Made by a program: the position numbers and the translations under genes | Shown: positions 1-5,691 of the stretch, piece after piece | How positions within the stretch are numbered: the first letter of the stretch is position 1 | Layout of the letters: every line of letters begins with the position of its first letter | Notes under the pieces: model-generated | Databases searched by the model: none | Seen by the model: only the letters and a program-made list of their open reading frames with translations | What the model was told of the DNA's origin: nothing | DNA from: Chloroflexota bacterium | GTDB taxonomy: Bacteria; Chloroflexota; UBA5177; JANWHV01 | Direction: 5' to 3' | Length of the DNA: 5,691 nt | Assembly (NCBI GenBank): GCA_025450255.1 | Contig: JANWHV010000095.1 | Coordinates: 1-5,691 of the forward strand

Positions 1-1
1 G

Positions 2-529
2 GATATCGATCATTTGCGCAAGCTCGACGACTTCAATCTGCTGATGATCGAGCAGCCGCTGGGCGAGGAAGACATCATCGATCACGCCACGCTGCAACAC
101 CAGATCAAGACGTCGATCTGCCTGGACGAAGCGATTCGCACGCCCGACGACGCGCGTCACGCTATCACGCTCGGTAGCTGCCGGATCATCAACATAAAGC
201 CAGGCCGTGTTGGAGGGCTGCTGCGTAGCATCGCCATACATGATATTTGCCAGGCAGCCGACGTGCCGGTGTGGTGTGGCGGCATGCTTGAAACCAATAT
301 TGGCCGGGCAACCAACGTCTGCCTGGCAAGCCTCCCCAATTTCAAGCTGCCGAGCGACATCTCGGCCAGCGCCCGGTATTTTCACGAGGACATCGCAGGC
401 CCGTCATTCGTGCTCAATACAAATGGCACGATGACCGTCCGCGACACGCCTGGGATCGGCGTGGAGGTCGACCACGCGGCGCTCGATCGCGTCGCGCAAT
501 GGCGCGAACGCCTGACCGTCACCGCTTGA
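2..529 (+). CDS. menC: N-acylamino-acid racemase / o-succinylbenzoate synthase family enzyme, C-terminal part (5' end outside window)
   Basis: This is the C-terminal 175 residues of an enolase-superfamily enzyme of the muconate-lactonizing subgroup. The frame is open to the window edge, so the apparent TTG start at 14 is internal. The barrel half is clear: IEQPL carries a metal-binding Glu (fragment residue 17), CLDEAI a metal-binding Asp (42), and NIKPGRVGG the catalytic Lys (66). GGMLETNIGRA (93-103) is the strand-8 active-site segment typical of the NSAR/OSBS group. Family members are about 370 residues long, so the capping domain, the KxK lysine and the first metal Asp lie upstream of the window. 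Known activities of the group are dehydration to o-succinylbenzoate (menaquinone synthesis) and racemisation of N-acylamino acids, and many members do both. Which applies here cannot be decided from this fragment. The gene ends with TGA and is convergent with the minus-strand genes. Family assignment is confident; the symbol is less so. Confidence 0.9.
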   Translation, partial: DIDHLRKLDDFNLLMIEQPLGEEDIIDHATLQHQIKTSICLDEAIRTPDDARHAITLGSCRIINIKPGRVGGLLRSIAIHDICQAADVPVWCGGMLETNIGRATNVCLASLPNFKLPSDISASARYFHEDIAGPSFVLNTNGTMTVRDTPGIGVEVDHAALDRVAQWRERLTVTA

Positions 530-561
530 CGCGGGCAGGCGCCCGGGGCGATTGGAACGAA

Positions 562-601
562 ACAGGGCCGGCATGAGGCGAATGCTCCGCGCCGGCCCTG
601 T
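562..601. terminator. Probable bidirectional terminator hairpin between convergent genes
   Basis: A perfect 11-bp GC-rich inverted repeat: ACAGGGCCGGC at 562-572 pairs with GCCGGCCCTGT at 591-601 around an 18-base loop. It sits 32 bases after the plus-strand stop codon (529) and 15 bases beyond the minus-strand stop of the small gene (617). On the plus strand it is followed by CTTTG, and on the minus strand by TTCGTT. Both T-tracts are short and interrupted, so termination may be partial or may need help. The position between two converging genes makes a two-way terminator the natural reading. Confidence 0.72.
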
Positions 602-616
602 CTTTGCCCTCGCCGG

Positions 617-835
617 TTAGGCGCGGGAAGCCTCGCGGACAGTCCTCGCGTGGTTCGCCAGGAATGGGCGGCGGTGATTGAACAATGCCGCTTGCGGTAC
701 CTGGATATACGACTCCGAGTTGGACTGACCGGGGAGCGCGCTGGCGGTGCCCAGGTATACCAGGCGACCACTGTGCATCTCGCGATACACGCCAGCGGGA
801 ACAGAGGTTCCCCCTCGTAGGGAGATAGGTTGCAT
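617..835 (-). CDS. Small uncharacterised protein, 72 residues
   Basis: I do not recognise this protein family. The case for a real gene is the translation signal: a full AGGAGGT (847-841) lies five bases before the ATG at 835. A GTG at 838 in the same frame is only two bases from it and is too close. The product of 72 residues has no cysteine, no membrane segment and no signal peptide. Its middle (about residues 12-58) looks like a compact beta-rich domain: VPAGVYRE, then GRLVYLGTASALPG, then ESYIQVPQAALF, with glycine and aromatic residues spaced as in small SH3-like folds. The layout loosely recalls DUF1653 proteins, but I would not assign it. The tail (59-72) is basic and probably helical or disordered. 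The gene lies last on the minus strand, 136 bases after the ureohydrolase stop, and is followed by the shared hairpin terminator. A leader with its own candidate promoter suggests separate control. Confidence 0.72.
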   Translation of the reverse strand: MQPISLRGGTSVPAGVYREMHSGRLVYLGTASALPGQSNSESYIQVPQAALFNHRRPFLANHARTVREASRA

Positions 836-837
836 CA

Positions 838-853
838 CACACCTCCTCGTGTG
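838..853 (-). promoter_or_regulatory. Shine-Dalgarno site in a hairpin loop upstream of the small gene
   Basis: Read on the minus strand, CACAC (853-849) and GTGTG (842-838) form a perfect 5-bp inverted repeat around the loop GAGGAG (848-843). The Shine-Dalgarno sequence AGGAGGT (847-841) therefore lies mostly in the loop and runs into the 3' arm. The site fixes the ATG at 835 as the start. Whether the weak stem forms in vivo, and whether it exposes or hinders ribosome binding, cannot be told from sequence alone. Confidence 0.55.
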
Positions 854-893
854 CTTCTTTCGCGGGTCGCAACATCGCGGCCCACCTCAACGT

Positions 894-913
894 ACCAGTC
901 ATCATCGACTGGT
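894..913 (-). repeat. Inverted repeat in the leader of the small gene
   Basis: ACCAGTC (894-900) and GACTGGT (907-913) form a perfect 7-bp inverted repeat with a 6-base spacer. It starts at almost exactly the transcript start predicted from the candidate -10 element at 920-925. It could be a 5'-terminal RNA hairpin that stabilises the transcript, or an operator for a dimeric regulator. The repeat is plain in the sequence; its role is inferred. Confidence 0.45.
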
Positions 914-919
914 TGTGCT

Positions 920-928
920 AGTGTAACA
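920..928 (-). promoter_or_regulatory. Candidate extended -10 promoter for the small gene
   Basis: On the minus strand the sequence TGTTACACT matches the extended -10 pattern TGnTATAAT (TACACT matches four of six -10 positions). No good -35 is found at 16-18 bases upstream, which is tolerated by extended -10 promoters. The predicted start near 913 would give a leader of roughly 78 bases. The element is also part of the near-palindrome GTGTAACAC (921-929), which could be bound by a regulator. This is a weak motif-based call. Confidence 0.3.
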
Positions 929-971
929 CAGTGCGACGCAAGAACCCATAACCCAAACAGCGAATAATCCG

Positions 972-1928
972 TCAGCCGCTACGACGCTTTGCCGTACCCG
1001 ACAGCACTTCCAGCACGATGCGGTTGGCCAGATACGCCGTGATCTCGCCACGGACGTCGTAGGCCGGCGCAACCTCCACCATATCCATGCCCAGGACGTT
1101 CAGCTCCAACGCGCAGCGCCGCGCGGCGTCCAGCATTTGCCTGCTGGTGAGCCCACCCGGTTCCGGCGTACCCGTGCCGGGCGCCATCGACGGATCGACG
1201 GCGTCGATATCGATGGTGAGGAACACGCCGTCACAATCCCGGCCGGCACAGGCAATCGCTTCGTCCAGGCACGCGTCGAGTCCCCTGCGACCGATCTCGC
1301 TCATCTCGAACCAACGCATGCCCTGTTCCGCCATCCAGGCGAATACCTCTTTCCCAGGCCAGTAGCCGCGCAATCCGATCTGCACGAAGCGATCGCCCCG
1401 CACGATTCCCGCCTCGACAAGCCGTCGCATCGGCGTCGCGTGGTTGATTTTGGAGTCAAACTCTTCGTCGGCGGTGTCGGCATGGGCGTCGAAATGGATG
1501 ACCGCTAGCCGGCCCTTATCGTGGCTTCGCGCCACGCCCGTGATGTCCGGCAGAGCGATTGTATGGTCGCCGCCGAGCACCACGGGTATGGCGCCGAGGC
1601 TTGCCACGCTCGCCACCGCATGCTCAAGCCGCTGCAAGCTCTCCATAATCTGGCCGGACGGCATCAGTACATCGCCCGCGTCGACCACCCGCAGGTCGCG
1701 CAATGGATCGACGCCAAGGGCAAGATGCGGCCGTGCCGTCGCCCGCAGATCGACATCGGCGGAACGGATAGCCTGGGGGCCGAAGCGCGCGCCTGCCCTA
1801 TAGCTGGTGCCGCCGTCGAACGGCGCTCCCAGAATCACTACTTCGGCGCCCGTCAAGCCGGCGGGATCGTCAAGATTCGCTCTCGGGATGCCAAGGAATG
1901 TCGCGTCCGGGCCAAACATCATGGTCAC
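972..1928 (-). CDS. speB: Agmatinase / ureohydrolase (arginase family)
   Basis: This enzyme should hydrolyse a guanidino compound to urea and an amine in the cytoplasm, using two Mn(II) ions. With the GTG start at 1928 it is 318 residues, the usual family length. All metal-binding motifs are present: GGDHT (His122), DAHAD (Asp147, His149, Asp151) and DIDAVDP (Asp240, Asp242), with the conserved Glu285 in the EVAP segment. The N-terminal SYRAGARFGPQAIR segment is typical of bacterial agmatinases. A TTG at 1976 in frame would add 16 residues, but a GGGAGG sits nine bases before the GTG, and ATGs at 1922 and 1919 are further alternatives. The substrate is not proven: guanidinobutyrase and guanidinopropionase share these motifs, so agmatine is only the default guess. 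The gene lies 125 bases after the propeller gene on the same strand. Why a ureohydrolase follows a sugar importer is unclear; it could be an independent polyamine or arginine-degradation gene. Confidence 0.92.
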   Translation of the reverse strand: MTMMFGPDATFLGIPRANLDDPAGLTGAEVVILGAPFDGGTSYRAGARFGPQAIRSADVDLRATARPHLALGVDPLRDLRVVDAGDVLMPSGQIMESLQRLEHAVASVASLGAIPVVLGGDHTIALPDITGVARSHDKGRLAVIHFDAHADTADEEFDSKINHATPMRRLVEAGIVRGDRFVQIGLRGYWPGKEVFAWMAEQGMRWFEMSEIGRRGLDACLDEAIACAGRDCDGVFLTIDIDAVDPSMAPGTGTPEPGGLTSRQMLDAARRCALELNVLGMDMVEVAPAYDVRGEITAYLANRIVLEVLSGTAKRRSG

Positions 1929-1937
1929 GCTCGTATG

Positions 1938-1943
1938 CCTCCC
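1938..1943 (-). promoter_or_regulatory. Ribosome binding site that decides the ureohydrolase start
   Basis: GGGAGG (1943-1938) on the minus strand lies nine bases before GTG 1928 and 15 bases before ATG 1922. The longer TTG start at 1976 has only a weak GGGAA-type site. The spacing favours the GTG. Confidence 0.6.
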
Positions 1944-2053
1944 AATTGCCTGGCGCCAAACCTTGTCGTAGGCCAATTTCCCGTTCCCTGACTCCTATGG
2001 CAACGGCGCCCCGTGTTAGCCGGCGCTCTCCGCGCGACCCGTATGGCCTGGGG

Positions 2054-3085
2054 CTAGCCAGGTCGCGCTGAGCATCCATGTCTTTGTAGTGACACGACCC
2101 CCCGCGCGTTACCCACGATCAGCCGCGACCCTTGCCAGGCAAGCGCGGTCGGAGGTACACCGCCCGGCATCGGCAGCTCAAGAAGCGGTCGCAGGCCGGC
2201 GGCGCCGGCAACCATCAGTCGATCGTCGCGCGCGTATGCCACCAGTCCCACGACGGGGTCGACCGCGAGTGGCGATGAACCCGGCGCCGCGGCGATGGCA
2301 GTACCGGAACGCAGCGCGAGGGCGCGAATCATGCCGCCTTCGGCGAGATACAGGCGATCGGCCATGGCGTCGGCGGCAATAGGCGGCGCCGTCAGGTCGT
2401 AGCTCTGATGCTGGGCGCCCGACGTGCGATCGACAAGTTCGATAGTGCCGTGAGCGTCATACGCATCCGGCAGGTAGACCGCGAGCTGATCGCCGCCGGC
2501 CAGGCCGATCCAGCTTCCGGCGTGGGTAAGTCCGAGAGACACGCGCCAACGCGCGCGCATTGCGCCGTTGCCGTCCGCGACAAGCGCGTATGCCTGAGCT
2601 GCCCATGCGTTGCCGGGCTGTCCGATCAGATAGACAGCCGTGTTATCGGCGGTAATCGCCGCGGGCCAGCCTATCGCCTGCAGCGGAAGCTGTTGCCTTG
2701 CCAGTATCGTGCCGCTGGCGCCGTCAAGCGTCAACAGCCTGTTGTCCTCCAATAAGTAGAGGCGCGCGCCGTCAGGACGCGTGGCCAACCCTGGCGCCAT
2801 CAGATATTGCGGAATAGTGACGACACGGGAAGGCGCCGCCGAATGACCGGCGTATAATACCTCGAGATTGTCTCGCGGCAAGAAGCGCACCCGTGAGCCA
2901 GGGTGGCCCACGAGCGCCAGAACGCTTCCGGTTGTCCCTGCCGCCTGCAGGCTGTCTACCCGGCCAGGTAGCGCGAGCGCTACCCGGATCGTGGCATGGC
3001 ACGTAGACGCGGCGGCCGTCACGTTGCTGGGCGGCGCGCTCCATGCAAGGGTACAGACGAGGACCGCTACGCGGGCCAATCTCAT
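2054..3085 (-). CDS. Secreted beta-propeller-like protein of unknown function
   Basis: A 343-residue protein with a signal peptide: basic MRLAR, a hydrophobic core (residues 6-16) and a likely Ala-rich cleavage region near residues 24-26. There is no lipobox around Cys11. The rest shows five to seven degenerate repeats of about 40 residues, each with a hydrophobic strand, a turn and a second strand, for example ARLYLLEDNRLLTLDGASG (107-125), DRLYLAEGGMIRALALRSG (243-261) and DDRLMVAGAAG (287-297). This is the pattern of a YVTN/PQQ/WD40-like propeller. The only mature cysteines, Cys29 and Cys338, lie at the two ends and could close the propeller with a disulfide. No catalytic motif is visible. 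The ATG overlaps the stop of the upstream permease gene by four bases (ATGA), and no strong Shine-Dalgarno precedes it, so translation is probably coupled to the transporter. It may act outside the membrane with the importer, as a sensor or a polymer-binding scaffold, but this is inference. Confidence 0.82.
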   Translation of the reverse strand: MRLARVAVLVCTLAWSAPPSNVTAAASTCHATIRVALALPGRVDSLQAAGTTGSVLALVGHPGSRVRFLPRDNLEVLYAGHSAAPSRVVTIPQYLMAPGLATRPDGARLYLLEDNRLLTLDGASGTILARQQLPLQAIGWPAAITADNTAVYLIGQPGNAWAAQAYALVADGNGAMRARWRVSLGLTHAGSWIGLAGGDQLAVYLPDAYDAHGTIELVDRTSGAQHQSYDLTAPPIAADAMADRLYLAEGGMIRALALRSGTAIAAAPGSSPLAVDPVVGLVAYARDDRLMVAGAAGLRPLLELPMPGGVPPTALAWQGSRLIVGNARGVVSLQRHGCSARPG

Positions 3086-3915
3086 CCCTTCGTGCCACCC
3101 ACATTGATGCCTTTGACGAAGAAGCGGGAGACAAGCATGTACAACGCCACGGCAGGTAGCGTGTAGATCAGGGCGTATGCGGCAATCTGACCGTAGTTGG
3201 CCTGGCCATAGTTGCCGTAGAAGCTGAAGAGCTGTACCGAGGCGGGGAACTTGTCCGGGCTGCTATAGATGATGAACGGTATAAAGAAGTTGGTGTAGGC
3301 GCCGATGAAGCTCAAGATGCCGACCACGGCGATGCCTGGGGCGCAGAGCGGCAACACAATGCGGACGAAAGAGCCGAAGGTCGAGCAACCGTCAACCCAG
3401 GCCGCTTCCTCCAGCTCCACCGACACCGAGTCGAGGAAGTTCTTCATCAGCCAGGTATTGAAGGGCAGGGCAGAGGCCACGAAAAAGATCACTACACCGG
3501 GAGTGGAGTCGATCAGGCCGATCTGGACGTACAGGGCGTAGAGGGGGAAGATCAGCGCCAGGACCGGCAAGCCGGTGCAAAACAGGATAAAGAGCATCAC
3601 GGTTTGCTTGAAGCGGAAATGGTAGCGCGAGAGCGAGTATCCCGCCCCGCAACTTAAAGCGACCACGATCAGCATCGTGCTGACGCCGAGCACGAGGCTA
3701 TTCTCGAACCCCTTCCCGTACCCGTTGTCGAAGATGTAGCGGATATTGTCCAGGCTGATACTGCCAAGGCTCGAGAACCATACCGTTCCCAGGTTCGCAT
3801 TGGGAGTGAAACTGGCTGCAACCAGCCAGAGAAACGGCAGAATAAAGAAGAGGCTGAGCAAGATCAGGATGGCGTATGCCGCGGCCGAGGTTGGGATGAA
3901 TCTGCGCTCTCTCAT
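3082..3915 (-). CDS. Carbohydrate ABC transporter permease, MalG type
   Basis: This is the second inner-membrane subunit of a CUT1-family sugar importer, 277 residues as expected for MalG-like proteins. Six membrane segments can be placed near residues 11-34, 74-94, 106-130, 139-156, 193-217 and 243-263. The cytoplasmic EAA loop that docks on the ATPase is intact: EAAWVDG (170-176), then Ile186 and LP (188-189). The C-terminal FVKGINVGGTKG segment is typical of MalG/LacG-type permeases. The ATG at 3915 is preceded by GGAGG (3927-3923) at seven bases, and that site touches the stop codon of the MalF-type gene 11 bases upstream, so the two permeases should be made together. An ATG at 3920 is out of frame and meets a stop at once. 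The transported sugar cannot be named from the sequence. Confidence 0.95.
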   Translation of the reverse strand: MRERRFIPTSAAAYAILILLSLFFILPFLWLVAASFTPNANLGTVWFSSLGSISLDNIRYIFDNGYGKGFENSLVLGVSTMLIVVALSCGAGYSLSRYHFRFKQTVMLFILFCTGLPVLALIFPLYALYVQIGLIDSTPGVVIFFVASALPFNTWLMKNFLDSVSVELEEAAWVDGCSTFGSFVRIVLPLCAPGIAVVGILSFIGAYTNFFIPFIIYSSPDKFPASVQLFSFYGNYGQANYGQIAAYALIYTLPAVALYMLVSRFFVKGINVGGTKG

Positions 3916-3926
3916 GCCATCCCCTC

Positions 3927-4859
3927 CTACACTTCCACGCGCAACACGCGAATATAGAGAAGTGACAGGATGGCGCCAAACAGGATGATCAACAGCGCGA
4001 TCGCTGTTCCGTAGCCCAATGCATAGAACTGGAACGCATGCTGATACATGTAGATGGTCAGCAACTGCGTATCAAAGCCGGGACCGCCGTCCGTGAGCAC
4101 CTTCACCAGCGTAAAGTCTGAAAGCGTGGCAAGGGTGATCAGCAACAGGTCGGTGGCAATCGTTCCCTTGAGCATCGGCAGGATAATCAGACGGATCCGC
4201 GCCCATAGTCCCGCGCCGTCGATAGAGGACGCCTCCAGCAGCTCTGGTGGAATACCTTCCAGGGCCGACGAGTAGAGGAGCATCGAGAAGGCGGTGCCGC
4301 GCCAGGTGTTGGCCACGATGATCGCGGCCATTGGATATTCTTGCAGCCAGGCATGTTGGGGCACGCCAAAGGTGCCCAGGATCGTGTTGAACAACCCGCT
4401 TCCCGTGCCCAGGCCCAGCATATCGGCATGGAAGAAGGCAAACCATAGGTAGCCCGCGACCACGTCGGGCATGACCCAGCAAGCCACGATGATCCCGCCG
4501 AGCACCGTCTTGAAGAGGGGGCGCCTGCCTTTCATCAGCAGGGCCAGTAGCATGCCAAGCACTGCCTGGCCAATCAACGCCGAGCCGACCAGGTACGTCA
4601 GCGAGACCCGCAAAGAGTCGAAGAACTGGTGGTCCTGGAGGATTTGATGGAAGTTGTTCAGCCCGACCCATGACGGCGCCGCGGCCCCCGTGCCGGTGAG
4701 GGACATGTTTGTGAAGCCGACGTAGACCGCGTACACGGCCGGCCCCAGAAAGAAAACCGCCATGACCAGGAAGGCAGGCAGCATGAACAACATACCCAGG
4801 CGGAAACGCCTGCGTCGCCGCGGTTGCGCGGCCAACGGGTAGCCGACATCGGCCTGCAC
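3927..4859 (-). CDS. Carbohydrate ABC transporter permease, MalF type
   Basis: This is the first inner-membrane subunit of the sugar importer. With a GTG start at 4859 it has 310 residues, within the usual 290-320 for MalF-like permeases that lack the large periplasmic loop of E. coli MalF. A basic cytoplasmic stretch (RRRRRFR) precedes the first membrane helix at about residues 22-46, followed by about five more. The EAA loop reads EASSIDG (209-215), followed by Ile225 and LP (227-228). The second Ala is replaced by Ser, a common change. TDGGPGFDTQLLTIYMYQHAF (residues 256-276) is the family's conserved C-terminal region. The start is set by AGGAGG at 4871-4866, six bases before the GTG; a longer TTG start at 4874 would put that site inside the gene. 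It lies 103 bases after the binding-protein gene, across a long hairpin, and 11 bases before the MalG-type gene. Confidence 0.95.
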   Translation of the reverse strand: MQADVGYPLAAQPRRRRRFRLGMLFMLPAFLVMAVFFLGPAVYAVYVGFTNMSLTGTGAAAPSWVGLNNFHQILQDHQFFDSLRVSLTYLVGSALIGQAVLGMLLALLMKGRRPLFKTVLGGIIVACWVMPDVVAGYLWFAFFHADMLGLGTGSGLFNTILGTFGVPQHAWLQEYPMAAIIVANTWRGTAFSMLLYSSALEGIPPELLEASSIDGAGLWARIRLIILPMLKGTIATDLLLITLATLSDFTLVKVLTDGGPGFDTQLLTIYMYQHAFQFYALGYGTAIALLIILFGAILSLLYIRVLRVEV

Positions 4860-4865
4860 GGCCTT

Positions 4866-4871
4866 CCTCCT
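4866..4871 (-). promoter_or_regulatory. Ribosome binding site that decides the MalF-type permease start
   Basis: AGGAGG on the minus strand, six bases before GTG 4859. The in-frame TTG at 4874 lies just upstream of it and has no comparable site, so the GTG is the better start. Confidence 0.7.
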
Positions 4872-4899
4872 CAATTGTCAGGTACGATCTTTGTGGGTT

Positions 4900-4938
4900 T
4901 GGTGGTCCCCGATGCTGGAGAGACATCGGGGACCACCA
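4900..4938 (-). promoter_or_regulatory. Intercistronic hairpin between binding-protein and permease genes
   Basis: TGGTGGTCCCCGATG (4900-4914) and CATCGGGGACCACCA (4924-4938) form a perfect 15-bp stem with a 9-base loop. It lies 24 bases downstream of the binding-protein stop codon and 40 bases upstream of the permease start. On the minus strand the stem is followed by AAACCCACAAAG, so there is no U-tract and it is not a standard intrinsic terminator. In E. coli the malE-malF gap carries hairpins that protect the malE mRNA end from exonucleases and help keep the binding protein in excess. I infer the same role here. Confidence 0.7.
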
Positions 4939-4962
4939 GGTGACCGTGGCTAGCCGGTGAGT

Positions 4963-5691
4963 TTAGCGCGTCTCCACGTTGGCGGCGCCCACGATGCCGG
5001 TGACCGCGGCTTTGAAGCCCGCCATCGTGTCCGCGGGAGTGGTTCCATTCCCTCCATACATCATAAGTTGCGTGGCCAACTGGATCTCGTTGGAGATCTT
5101 GGGGTAGGCGGGGAAGCCGGCGCGGAACTGCGAGAAGGCAACCAGGCTTGTGAAGAACGGATTCATGGGTACCTTGGCGTAGGCAGGCACCATCGCTTCG
5201 TCCTTGCGCACGCCAATATTGCCCACCAGCACATCAAACAAGGCAAGATTATCCCGGCTGTTGGCAGCCTGCAGCACTTTGAATGCCGCATCCTTGTTTG
5301 CGCTCTTACTGCTGATTGCGTACGACCAACCGCCCGACATCGAGATGTAGCCGGGAGCCTGGCCAAACTCGGTCGGCATCTTGGCCATGCCCATCACCGA
5401 TTGCCACTGCGGCCAGGGCGCGGCGCCGGTCGGAGCCCACGCTCCAGGCACCCACGAGCCATCGAGATCGATGCCCAGCTTGTCCTTCGGCAACAATTGT
5501 AGCTGGATAGTGCTCCACGCCAAGCCATTCAGCGCAATATCGCTGGTCGGGCCGAGCAGTTTCTTGGAGTCGGAGTCGTAGACCTTTTGCACGAACTTCA
5601 GGGAATCGAGGAAGCCCGGGCTCGAGGCGATCCACTTGTTCGTCTTATAGTCATAGAGTGGATCCTTGGTGCCGTAGAGCAACATCTGGAA
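4963..5691 (-). CDS. Sugar-binding protein of an ABC transporter (extracellular solute-binding protein family 1), C-terminal part
   Basis: The last 242 residues of an extracellular substrate-binding protein. The frame is open at the window edge, so the ATG at 5685 is internal and the signal peptide lies outside the window. Family 1 sugar-binding features are present: LDGSWVPGAW (fragment residues 76-85) and GGWSYAISSKSANKDAAFKVLQ (120-141), the latter matching the common GGW-x-AIS-x-KS-x-N-x-DAA-x-x-x-L pattern before a helix. Aromatic residues around the cleft (Trp59, Trp80, Trp85, Trp93, Trp96, Trp122) fit carbohydrate stacking. Full-length relatives have about 430-450 residues. It should capture the sugar outside the cell and deliver it to the two downstream permeases. 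It is the first gene of the set in the window, so the promoter and any sugar-responsive operator lie beyond the right edge. The ligand is unknown. Confidence 0.92.
   Translation of the reverse strand, partial: FQMLLYGTKDPLYDYKTNKWIASSPGFLDSLKFVQKVYDSDSKKLLGPTSDIALNGLAWSTIQLQLLPKDKLGIDLDGSWVPGAWAPTGAAPWPQWQSVMGMAKMPTEFGQAPGYISMSGGWSYAISSKSANKDAAFKVLQAANSRDNLALFDVLVGNIGVRKDEAMVPAYAKVPMNPFFTSLVAFSQFRAGFPAYPKISNEIQLATQLMMYGGNGTTPADTMAGFKAAVTGIVGAANVETR

Noticed and set aside
519..905. Open frame of 128 codons on the minus strand overlapping the small gene and the terminator
   Set aside because: It has no good ribosome binding site, runs through the hairpin at 562-601 and competes with the small gene that has a strong Shine-Dalgarno.
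1521..1991. Open frame of 156 codons on the plus strand opposite the ureohydrolase
   Set aside because: Shadow of the ureohydrolase frame in GC-rich DNA; no motif and no ribosome binding site seen.
1929..2053. Promoter or terminator in the gap between the propeller and ureohydrolase genes
   Set aside because: Only a short GCGCC/GGCGC repeat with a long loop and a poor TTGCCA/GAAATT pair are seen; neither is strong enough to call.
3051..3056. Possible lipoprotein cysteine (Cys11) in the propeller signal peptide
   Set aside because: The residue before the cysteine is Val, not Gly, Ala or Ser, and the hydrophobic core continues past it, so a lipobox is not supported.
4072..4926. Open frame of 284 codons on the minus strand overlapping the MalF-type permease
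   Set aside because: It is a frame shadow of the permease, rich in Arg, Pro and Gly with no family motifs, and it would read through the intercistronic hairpin.
4900..4938. Reading this hairpin as a Rho-independent terminator
   Set aside because: On the minus strand the stem is followed by AAACCCACAAAG, with no run of T, and the next gene belongs to the same transporter.
4957..5502. Open frame of 181 codons on the plus strand opposite the binding protein
   Set aside because: Antisense shadow of a clear binding-protein gene; composition is His/Arg/Gly-rich and shows no recognisable domain.

Overview
This 5.7 kb window carries six protein-coding genes of ordinary bacterial type plus one small uncharacterised gene. 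The sequence is GC-rich (my impression is about 60%), uses strong AGGAGG-type Shine-Dalgarno sites and two GTG starts, and pairs a carbohydrate ABC transporter with an enolase-superfamily gene of the N-acylamino-acid racemase / o-succinylbenzoate synthase group. This mix would fit a Chloroflexota-like (Ktedonobacteria or Thermomicrobia) or actinobacterial genome. That placement is an inference from protein style only, not from a marker gene.

Layout. Positions 2-529 on the plus strand hold the C-terminal half of the enolase-superfamily enzyme. Everything else lies on the minus strand and is read from right to left: a sugar-binding protein cut by the window edge (4963-5691), a MalF-type permease (3927-4859), a MalG-type permease (3082-3915), a secreted beta-propeller-like protein (2054-3085), an agmatinase/ureohydrolase (972-1928) and a 72-residue protein of unknown function (617-835). 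The plus-strand gene and the minus-strand set converge on a strong hairpin at 562-601 that can serve as a terminator for both. No gap between genes exceeds 136 bases.

How the genes fit together. The binding protein and two permeases form a three-component CUT1-type sugar importer. No ATPase gene is in the window, so the transporter probably uses a shared MsmX/UgpC-type ATPase or one encoded outside. A 15-bp perfect hairpin without a U-tract separates the binding-protein gene from the first permease gene. It resembles the intercistronic hairpins that let binding proteins be made in excess. The two permease genes are 11 bases apart. The second permease overlaps the propeller gene by four bases (ATGA), which ties the secreted protein tightly to the transporter. 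The ureohydrolase and the small gene follow after 125- and 136-base gaps and may have their own transcription. The small gene has a candidate extended -10 promoter, a hairpin near its predicted transcript start, and a Shine-Dalgarno sequence presented in a hairpin loop.

I see no mobile element, tRNA, rRNA, CRISPR array or obvious new defence system. The most unusual items are the small gene with its leader, the translationally coupled secreted propeller, and the hairpin between the binding-protein and permease genes.
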